From NCBI GenBank assembly GCA_023052935.1, contig CM041292.1, positions 150,154,939 to 150,218,938 of the forward strand: a stretch of 64,000 nucleotides of DNA, written 5' to 3'. The DNA comes from Piezodorus guildinii (Eukaryota; Arthropoda; Insecta; Hemiptera; Pentatomidae). Below are positions 55,912-64,000 of this stretch, one piece after another (the stretch's first letter is position 1; each line of letters opens with the position of its first letter). Position numbers and translations under genes: made by a program. The notes beneath the pieces are model-generated. The model worked only from the letters and a program-made list of their open reading frames with translations, searched no databases and had not been told where the DNA came from.

Positions 55912-56868
55912 TGCTTTACAAAATATCCTCAAGAAAACTTATGTAATCACTTATTTATTCTTAGAGTATAATTGTTTGAATGGTGTTGGGAGTTTATCTC
56001 GCATTTTAAAATATATTAATTACTTCGTATTTTAAATTCTATATTATGTTATCCTGCATTGAAATTTGCATATCATTGAAAATGAACAAGCATTGTGCCG
56101 TAATTGTAGAAACTGCATTTAATCATTTCAAGCAACTGCACTATTGCAATTAAAAATATAAGTTTATATATCCTCTTTATTATATAGATAAGTGACCTCG
56201 TATTAATCAATGACCTCCGGCGTCATATATCTTTCTCCTTATCAGTACTTATTAATCGAATCTCTTAGACCCATTAATGTGTTGTTGGCTTTTAAAAAAA
56301 TATTTTCGATGGCGTGAAGATGATAAAAAGTAGTTTCGATACGCTTGCACTCATGCTCCTTATCTAATCTTTGTGTGATGCCAGCCGACAATTATATAGG
56401 TCTAGGCCACTCCGGTCAGAGGTCTATTCGTGTCAATTGGGTATTTTCAAATTAAATTGACTCATTCAGAGAATATGATAGTCATCCGTTTTGATTGTAT
56501 CTTTTATGCACTTCCGGGTTATGCAAACCAATTTTCTTTTTAAAAATTCTGATGATAAATAGGTCTCAGTAGTTTTGTAATCGAACACAATAATCTTGTA
56601 TGAATGTAATCTTGAGTATTTGTGTGTCGAGAGTGTGATAGTAAGTGTGTGTGTGAGAGAGAGAAAACACTTAATTTTAACCTCTTATACACAAACTGTA
56701 TCTTGGGACGATACAATCTCGTTATTTAATTCTCGTCATAAATAGTTCAAAAACATCTGTAGAGCGTAACGCATGACTTTAAGAATTTTAAAATACGGTT
56801 AGAAATAAAATATATAGGTCAGTAAAAGTGTTAAAAAGATACAGTGAAAGTAAAAAGGTTAAAGAATC
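55912..56868. other. AT-rich unannotated stretch
   Basis: No recognised feature. Confidence 0.5.
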
Positions 56869-56982
56869 GAATTTTTTATTTAATGTCACTTTATGCTACT
56901 ATGGTTAACGGGACGATGCTACAGTGGGAGTCCTAAATTTTGCCTATCCAGGTTTTATTAGGATAGGGATCTTTAACGATTA
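56869..56982 (-). mobile_element. SINE S1, 3' fragment
   Basis: Only the tail-side ~115 bp is present (TTTATTTAATGTCACTTTATGC to AGGATAGGGATCTTTAACGA). It is joined at its 5'-truncated end directly to a TIR/CA-family fragment. Confidence 0.88.
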
Positions 56983-57422
56983 CTTTTTTATCAATGCTAC
57001 TATAATGATATGGTTAATTTTTTGGAATCTACAAAATTAAAGGTACTTTATAGGAAGACAATATCGATTATAGAGTAAATAGGCGTACAAAATTTCTCAT
57101 CTGCTGTGAGACGAAATTGAGGATTTTGACAAGTTCTGAAGATCCTTTTCAAGTGACTTATAACTTTAGGCCATATCTAAAACTAATTTCATAAAATAAA
57201 ATAGGTTTCCGTTTTCGTAGTTGACTTACCTCACACACACACACACGGACACAGACACACAGACCTTTTTTCGCCACTTGGTTAATTGGGCTCAGGAGGC
57301 TCTAAAACGTGTATTTCCATTGAAAACTCGAATTCGAAAATTTTATCGATCGAACATTGTAAGAATATTCTATTTGTAAGAATATTCCTTGCTATATTTT
57401 CATATATAGGTAAGTGAAAATA
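56983..57422 (+). mobile_element. TIR/CA-family element, copy E (internal deletion)
   Basis: It starts mid-element (TTTTTATCAATGCTA..), has GAATCTACAAAATTAAAGGTACTTTA, loses the central block, then the CA run (57232-57262), GTATTTCCATTGAAAACTCG, a local duplication of TGTAAGAATATTC, and the terminus ATAGGTAAGTGAAAATAA. Confidence 0.82.
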
Positions 57423-57982
57423 ATATATCTCACCATTATTAAACCAAAAAAAAAAAAAAAAAAAAAGTAGAATTATGATGAGAAAATCTTACATATTTCA
57501 TATATGCTGGTTTCAACTCCACTACACTACTGGCTCCTTATAAACATTTAAAGTAATTCACCTAACGAAAATGTCCATCTTGTTTGTAAAAAATGAAGAG
57601 GCTCTTCTCAGAATTTCATCATTTTCTTTTTTTGTGGTGATAATTGTAGGTAAATATAATTAACGTAATTGAAAAAAAAAAAAATGGTGTTAAGTCACTA
57701 CATAAACAGCGCAGACAATTTTATTGAAGGAGGCTACTCCAGATAAAGACGATCCTGACCTGCTTTCCCATTATTTTACTCTTATATCAAATATCATAAT
57801 TTTTTTTAGAATTTCATTCCATATAACTGTTGTAATCTTCAGACATGGATCAATGCTATTTTTACCGTCTGCAAAAGATAAGACGCCCTATAGGAGCCCA
57901 AATATAACGTTTTTATTTATTTTACTTTATTTTTATATTTTTTGAGCGATTTCCTTTCAATTTTAGATCTTTTAAAAATAAA
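57423..57982. other. AT-rich unannotated stretch
   Basis: No recognised gene; a run of about 21 A lies at 57446-57466. Confidence 0.5.
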
Positions 57983-58208
57983 TGTCTTCACTCGACATTT
58001 GTTCTTTCTCTCTTTTTTTTTCAACGTTTCGGCCTAGGACATTTTCATATAATCTTTATCTAAATCATATATATTCGTAATCGTAAATATTTTTTAAAAA
58101 ACACCCCCTTAGGCCTGTATTAGCCTTGTCAGAATCTTTTAAATTTAAATGACCTAGGCCGAAATGTTTGAAAAAGAATAAGATACCAAATAAATGTTGA
58201 GTGAAGAA
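57983..58208. repeat. Fold-back element with paired GAAACGT units
   Basis: Arm 57983-58038 is the inverse of 58153-58208 with mismatches. Each arm contains a GAAACGTT-like word next to CCTAGG (minus strand on the left, decayed to GAAATGTT on the right). It has the same head-to-head outward layout as 13.4-14.4 kb but without a TGATGA core. Confidence 0.7.
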
Positions 58209-58212
58209 ATTA

Positions 58213-58779
58213 ATGATCAAATTTATTATTTAAATGTTTATTATATAATGGTTTATTACTCTTAACTAACTAGATTAGTATACAACCGTTTATATGGCTT
58301 TTTATACGCAATTAACTAATATAATTTTCCTTTGATTAATCAATCAAAGGAAAATGGCCAATCACTACTGCTAATTTCAAAATACCATATCTCTGCTATT
58401 TCTTAATCGATTTTTTTATATAGTTTATTATGAAGGTTCCTAATTGAAAAAAATAAAATAAACCTAAACCTATAAATCAGAAATGATTTTTTTTCTTACA
58501 AAGGTTCATAATTGAAAAAAAAAACCCTATAAATTAAGAGTTATTATATTTTGATAATATTGTACTTTCATAAATATGTTTTAAATATTGTAATATATTT
58601 GTTTATATAAAAAAAATATATATATATTGTTTAGAATCCCAGTAAAAAGTTGCCTAAGTGAGCTGGGACCCCTCGTCTCAACCTGTTGATGTCTAACTTT
58701 ACTAATTGATAGCAAATAATCATCTAAACCTATGCCAAATAATTTTTAAATCTCTATTTTTAATAGGCTTGTACAATAA
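58213..58779. other. AT-rich unannotated stretch
   Basis: Two nearby copies of a short word, AAGGTTC.TAATTGAAAAAAA, at about 58433 and 58501. No gene is seen. Confidence 0.45.
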
Positions 58780-59070
58780 AAAAAAAAAAAACGCGAATAA
58801 TTAGAAAAAATTGAAATCTTGCCTATATAAGCTTTTATCTCCGTTATTTTCGAAGATAAAAAAAAAAATATATATATTAGTGTTTTTTAACCAAAAAAAC
58901 GCGAAAAATTAGAAAAAAAGCAAATTAAAAAATTGAAATTTTAACCATAAATATGCCAATAACTCAGTTATTTGTGAAGATAGAGAAAAGATTTAGTAGT
59001 GTATTTTAACAAAAATAACCGCGAATAGTCAGAAAAAAAGAAAAGGAAAAAAATTGATCTGTATATTCCT
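58780..59070. repeat. Degenerate tandem repeat, ~110-bp unit
   Basis: About three units of the order ACGCGAA.AATTAGAAAAAA, then ATTGAAATTT..CATA, then AACTCAGTTATTT..GAAGATAGAGAAAA, then TTTAGTAGTGTTTT are present. The same unit recurs at 62395-62450 and 63355-63560. Confidence 0.75.
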
Positions 59071-60424
59071 ACAAAATGAAAAAAAGAATCATTGAAATTA
59101 GCAGCGGTGATATTCCATTTTCCTGTGAATCATTTATTGCTTTTCATGTTAGTTAATTCCCTATAACAATTATACTCTAATATAGTTATTTTGAAATAAT
59201 AGACCATTGTGTAATCATTTGCATCGTGTTTTTTTTGGCCATAAATATATTGTTTGCTTTACGAATTACGGGTGATTAAAATATTAAGACATGCTATCGA
59301 TTTATCTATTTAATCCAGGAATAGTAGGCTTTCTAAATAATTCCTTAAGATTCATTTCATAAATTCGAAATAAGATAAAAAAAAAAATTAAAAAAAGGAA
59401 TCCAAACTTTACTTAAAAGCAAAATAATTCAACCATTATTGATCGGAAATAAAACTTGTATCGGTTTTGCAGAGTCCTTGACTAGTCGGTATTACAACCT
59501 TAACCTAGTCACAGAATTGAAATAATTAGCTATCTTTCGAGGTCATGTAATGCTCAGCGTTTTCCATTAGCTCACATATGTTTGTTAGTAGATCTTCACT
59601 TTTACATAACTATGAGTGCTGTTTGCATATTTGACAACTGTTCTTGCGAAAATACACCTGAGTTTGCTAGTGTAAATTTCATCGCTCCCTTGATAAAAAT
59701 ATGTTGTTCAGCAGTTTTTTAAATTTGCTCAAGCTAAATAAAACAAAATTATTAGTAATGACTCATAAATTTAGCTTGTGAGGTAGAGCTTCAATTCGCA
59801 AATCATGAAGTTGTACTTTGAATGTTTAAATATCGAAACATCAGGACTTTTGATTGACTAAACGTTTTGCGAAATACACAAGGTTCATCTCTTTGCAATT
59901 AATTCCGCAGGAGCTGTTTCTCCAAGAATTAGAAACCTAAAATGAATCAAACCACTTTCACTTCCAAAAAGTCAGGATATTTTCTTTATAAGGGCAGGTT
60001 CTGAATTAAGTGTACTGAACACCCATTTTTTGCTCTGTCTTATTGTCTCTTCCAGAAAAAGGTTTCTTTTGGAACATTTTAATAATGCTTTTAGTATAAA
60101 GCCAGTTTGAATCAAGATGCGCAGTGACTGTGACTACATAGCCCAGTCCAGACCCTGCTCAAAGTTTAAAATTTAGGTCGACACGTCGGGTCACAATAAA
60201 ATAAATTTCCTTATTTATTTGAGATATCTTCAATGACATCCTTTATTATATAAATTTTATTAGGTCTGCTATTTCTCTTGATATTATCTCACGAAGGCTT
60301 AGCAGATCCTGATAAAACCATCAGCCTTTGCTTACTTTTTCAGATTATCCTTTTAATAAAATGTAAAGAATGGTGTTTTGAAAAATTCACTTTGTAGTCG
60401 CATTACATGTACAATATTAAAATA
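59071..60424. other. AT-rich unannotated stretch
   Basis: No recognised feature. Confidence 0.5.
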
Positions 60425-60634
60425 TGTATAAAATTGGAGACTGATAATTAACTTCACCACTATTTTTATTAAATTATGATGCACTACGTTTCGGCTATAA
60501 ACGGCTATAACCATCTTCTGGCGCAAAGAACAATTTTTATCTTAATATGAGTGAATACTTACACCCAGAAGCCTCATGTCATAATTAAATAAAATAATGG
60601 TGAAGTTAATTATCAGCCTCCAATTTTATATGTA
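60425..60634. repeat. Fold-back element with a GAAACGT unit in its centre
   Basis: Arms 60425-60478 and 60581-60634 are inverted repeats of about 54 bp with few mismatches. Inside, on the minus strand, AGAAGATGG, a hairpin TATAGCCG..TATAGCCG and GAAACGTAGTGC (60492-60481) form a decayed hammerhead-like unit. Confidence 0.8.
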
Positions 60635-60645
60635 AACTTTGACAA

Positions 60646-61425
60646 AATAATCTACACCGAATTAAAATCTGTATTTATCCCATACTCTCTGAAATATTAA
60701 AGTAATGTTCAAAAAATAAATACAAATTGTATAAATTCAATATAGTATTTGCCGTGACCTCGTTTTAGTTTGTTTTTTCCCCCTCTTAGAAGTGATTAAG
60801 GGGTTTAGGTTTTATAATGTCTTAACAGCCTTATCTATTGTATTATTTGTTTTCATTTTTTGTTTCGTACCTCTTAATTAGAAAGTTGTTCTGCCCTCTG
60901 ACATCCTTGATCATAATTGGAATATTTTTGTTTATTAAGAATGCTTTAGTTTTAATATTATTATTTTTGTTTTTTGCATGAATTCAACGATATTTTTTTT
61001 TAGAAATGAAAAACTTAATGAATATTTTATTTGTTTATGTATTTTCTATGGTATTATTAAGGAGGAGGCTAGAGTAGGCATTTGGACTGTTCCTTTTTCA
61101 TCTAGTGATAATATACCATTTTTTTTATTTCTTATTTTCATTCTGATTTGATATATATATAACATATTAATTAATACAGTTTCGGAGTCTCCCCTGCCAT
61201 AGAAAAGCAGCGGCCGAAATCATAGCATTTCACATATTCCTATACAAACTGAATTGTAAAAGTTCTTTAGATTGTCTAGAGTGCTATAAAAATTATCATT
61301 CTATTGTTTTCCAATTATGATTTAGCTTACCTGCTAACCAGGATAATTATTTTTCCTTTTTTTTTTCATATCATATCATATCAGGCAAGAAAACCTCAAA
61401 CCGATTGTCGTTTTGATATAACTTT
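60646..61425. other. AT-rich unannotated stretch
   Basis: No recognised gene; GGCCGAAATCAT at about 61212 is a weak echo of the GAAACGT units. Confidence 0.45.
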
Positions 61426-61438
61426 AAATTAGAATTTT

Positions 61439-61723
61439 GGGATCACTTGTAGCTGGGTGGCTAGCGTAACAGCCTCCCATGCTAAAGGTCACGGGTTCAT
61501 ACCCGCAGGTGGTTCTAGGATTTTTTAATGAGAGTAAAAAATCCTTAGTTACGCCGTCCTTCGGAGGGGACGTTAAAAGGTGGTCCCGAGCCTGTGCGAT
61601 GTCAGGTACTCGTTAAAGATCCCTATCCTAATAAAACCTGGATAGGCAAAATTTAGGACTCCCATTGTAGCATCGTCCGATTAGCCATAGTAGCATAAAG
61701 TGACGTTAAAGAAATAAAAAAAC
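61439..61723 (+). mobile_element. SINE S1, full length, best preserved
   Basis: Head GATCACTTGTAGCTGGGTGGCTAGCG (A-box-like GTAGCTGGGTGGC), B box GGGTTCATACCC, complete body and tail AAAGAAATAAAAAAACAAA. The perfect 13-bp TSD AAATTAGAATTTT (61426-61438 and 61724-61736) marks a recent insertion. Confidence 0.95.
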
Positions 61724-61974
61724 AAATTAGAATTTTTATGTTAAAAATTAATAGAACACAAATACTCTTTATGATACTGTGGAAAAAAAAGTAAAACGAT
61801 TATTTTTAATTAGCCGTTATAAGTCTAAGTTATTAACATGTTCGTCCATCTGGGTAGGTCAACCTCGATGCTTTTTAAATACCAAACTTAAGCATCCTTC
61901 ACTTTCTCTCATCACAAGGTTTACTTGTATAATGTGTTTCAGATATTTTTACATGGCCTTTTCGAAAGCCTATT

Positions 61975-62105
61975 GAGTTTTTGGTTTGTTATTTTCCATA
62001 ATGAACCTTTGTTAATCGACCAACAAAAAAAAAGATAAATACTCTCCTTTCAAAATTTTTGGGCTTACGTTTTAAGATGCCGAATAACGAATAAAAAATT
62101 GAATG
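61975..62105. repeat. ~125-bp direct repeat, left copy
   Basis: TTTTGGTTTGTTATTTT.CATAATGAACCTTTGTTAATCGACCAA to GCCGAATAACGAATAAAAAA. It matches 63860-63990 in the same orientation, and 9240-9360 inverted. Confidence 0.8.
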
Positions 62106-62453
62106 ATTGGGCCGTCGACGGTGTCATTCAATTGGCGAAGAACATTCCTTTGTACCAGCTCATTTAACACATTCAGTTAATTTTTCGCACTTTTTTAAAT
62201 TACTCACAATTTTCTGTTTTACTTTGTGTTGCTAATCATTATGTGGGCAGTTCCGATTAAATCATAGTGTTTACTGTCCATATTGATCTATTTTATTTTG
62301 AATCTTTTTTTTTTTTTTTTTTTTTCCTCCATAGGTGAGTTATTCGTCTTCTAAAGACGTTTTGGGCAATAACAACCACTCGCAGTTTTTTGCCTTATAA
62401 CCAAAAGTGATTTAATTCAATTACTCAGTTATTTCTGAAGATATAAAAAAAAA

Positions 62454-63342
62454 TCTGGTGCGGGCGACAAACGACTTTCACTTACCTCCATTTTTAAAAT
62501 CAATGAAAGAATTTTCAAATACAGTTAGAGATAAAAATACGTGAAACTATTAAGGAATTAATTAAATTGAATTTATATAGAAACATGTGTTTTATTAAAA
62601 AATCTATTATATTATTATCTAAAATAATCAGTTAGTTTTATCTTCTTCTCATCACTCTCTATTAACTTCTAAAAGCTTGTGTATGAGATGATATTTTTTC
62701 TAAAATCTTTAGCTTTCCAACGGTATATCATACATGTATATTACTGCTCTTATGTTCAAAAACGAAAAATTGCATTAAAAAATATTTTTTCTGTTTTCTC
62801 CTTTAGTTGGGTATCGAATTTATTCAATTTATATATTTATCTGTTTTTCATCAGCGTTAACAAGATAATCTAGTTATTATTATTGAATCTACAAAATTAA
62901 AGGTACTTTAGGGAAAGAAAATTCAAAATATCGGCATTTAAGCCCTGTCAAACCATTTTTATCCAAATAAAACCTACATGATATTAAAGCCCATTAAATT
63001 TTACATCGATATAGCGAGTTTAATCAAAATCGTCGGAACCGTTTTCGAGAAAATCGAAAAAAAGGTGCAAAATGCATGGTATAAAGTGCCTCTTCTGGTA
63101 AGCTCATTTTGATGAAATAAGTTTTGTCACGTCTCGGGCGTATAGTTGTCTTAAATATGAAATTTCAGTTTCATAGGACTTACCGTTTCCGCCCGGGAGT
63201 TACCACACACACAGACCTTTTTGCGGGACTTGGTTATTTGGACTCAGGGGACCCTAAAACGTGTATTTCCGTTGAAAACTAGAATTCGAAAATTTTCACG
63301 ATCGCAATACTTCCCCTTACTATGTATAGTAAGTGAAAGTAA
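62454..63342 (+). mobile_element. TIR/CA-family element, copy F (reference copy, complete)
   Basis: 5' end TCTGGTGCGGGCGAC followed by ACTTTCACTTACCTCC; 3' end GTAAGTGAAAGTAA. ACTTTCACTTAC and GTAAGTGAAAGT are exact inverses, offset about 20 nt from the 5' edge but almost at the 3' edge. The interior holds TTTAAGCCCTGTC, ATATAGCGAGTTTAATCAAAATCG, TATGAAATTTCAGTTTC, a short CA run, CGGGACTTGGTTATTTGGA and ACGTGTATTTCCGTTGAAAAC. No ORF of note. Asymmetric subterminal inverted repeats and a microsatellite interior recall Helentron-associated (HINE/DINE-like) elements; a MITE with decayed ends is the alternative. Confidence 0.85.
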
Positions 63343-63354
63343 AATGTATTTGTG

Positions 63355-63760
63355 TTTATTCACCAACGCGAATAATTATAAAAAAGAGAAAAAAGAAAAG
63401 AAAAACATTGAAATTTTATTCATGAATACGACCATAACTCAGTTATTTTGGAAGACAGAGAAAAAATTCATTAGTGTTTTCTAACCAAAAAACCGTGAAT
63501 AATTATAAAAAAAGGGAAAAAAAGAAAAGAAGAAAAAAAAAAAAAGTTGATCTTTATATTCAAGTCACAAATTATAGTAGATGTAATTCCACTAAAAATC
63601 GGTTATTATTGAAGATGGAGAAAAATCGAAAAGACTTTTAAGATCAAGACAACGCGATGGACAAAGAGAGAAAAAAAAAAACAACCTTATATGGTCAAGC
63701 TACAACTTATAAGAGGTTTTATTCCCTGATGACTCGGTTATTATTGATGGTCAAGAAAAA
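63355..63760. repeat. Degenerate tandem repeat continuing the ~110-130-bp unit
   Basis: At least three or four units with (G/C)GAATAATTATAAAAAA, ATAACTCAGTTATTTTGGAAGA.AGAGAAAAA, then more diverged CGGTTATTATTGAAGATGGAGAAAA and CGGTTATTATTGATGGTCAAGAAAA. Confidence 0.75.
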
Positions 63761-63859
63761 ATATAAGGGGTTCTGGATTCAGGAAATTTTATTCGAATTA
63801 TTTGAATGAAAATCGAAAGAAAAGACTAGAAAATCATAACTGAGTCTAGTATAAATGCT

Positions 63860-63990
63860 TTTGGTTTATTATTTTAAATAATGAACCTTAGTAATCGACC
63901 AAACAAAATAAATAAATAAATACCCCTTGAAAATTTAAGGGCTTTAGTTTCAAATACGTAGAACCCGAATAACGAATAAAAAAAAATCCG
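63860..63990. repeat. ~125-bp direct repeat, right copy
   Basis: TTTTGGTTTATTATTTTAAATAATGAACCTTAGTAATCGACCAA to CCGAATAACGAATAAAAAAA. Together with 61975-62105 it brackets the tandem arrays and TIR/CA copy F. Confidence 0.8.
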
Positions 63991-64000
63991 TTTCTTCTAA

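Noticed and set aside
1..64000. Bacterial-type features (operons, CRISPR arrays, ribosome binding sites, IS elements)
   Set aside because: The window is clearly eukaryotic: LINEs with poly(A), tRNA-derived SINEs, TA microsatellites. No direct-repeat/spacer arrays or prokaryotic gene organisation are present.

Overview
This is non-coding, strikingly A+T-rich eukaryotic DNA, a retrotransposon graveyard. I find no host protein-coding gene, rRNA or tRNA gene that I can support. Long (TA)n tracts, many homopolymer runs, tRNA-derived SINEs, two full-length Jockey-clade LINEs, RTE/CFDP2-like LINEs, I-type LINE relics with RNase H and a Penelope-like (PLE) relic all point to an animal. The Jockey load suggests an arthropod, probably an insect; this is inference, and the species cannot be named from the window.

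Layout. 0-9 kb: an old 5'-truncated Jockey relic (2.6-3.4 kb) whose 3' tail was later hit by a full-length Jockey element (3433-7876), with both ORFs open and a 12-bp target-site duplication (TSD). 9-13 kb: three copies of a dispersed non-autonomous DNA element with complementary ends and an embedded CA microsatellite (here called the TIR/CA family), one split by a SINE. 13.4-14.4 kb: a large inverted repeat whose two arms each carry a hammerhead-ribozyme-like core, outward facing. 15-32 kb: mostly unrecognised AT-rich sequence with scattered SINEs, RTE and I-type fragments and a truncated Jockey copy (28.3-28.9 kb). 33.0-37.8 kb: a second full-length Jockey element on the minus strand with a 13-bp TSD; ORF1 is open and ORF2 has a single frameshift. 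38-45 kb: SINEs, another TIR/CA copy and a 0.5-kb repeat present twice. 45.5-47.4 kb: a Penelope-like GIY-YIG endonuclease relic cut by an RTE-like LINE with a 12-bp TSD. 48-53 kb: an I-type LINE relic, then a nearly complete CFDP2-like LINE (minus) with two in-frame stops. 54-56 kb: a second SINE family and a 5'-truncated, internally deleted LINE with a 16-bp TSD. 57-64 kb: more TIR/CA copies, small fold-back elements, degenerate tandem repeats and a well-preserved SINE.

The LINEs supply nicking and reverse-transcription functions. The SINEs and truncated copies are presumably their passengers. The nesting gives a relative chronology, and four junctions (3421/7877, 11492/11798, 33048/37768, 45571/46632) are exact enough to read the pre-insertion sequence. 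The most interesting unexplained signal is a set of dispersed units with the core C-TGATGA ... GAAACGT(T/C). They resemble minimal hammerhead ribozymes known from Penelope-like elements, and in three places they occur as head-to-head outward-facing pairs.
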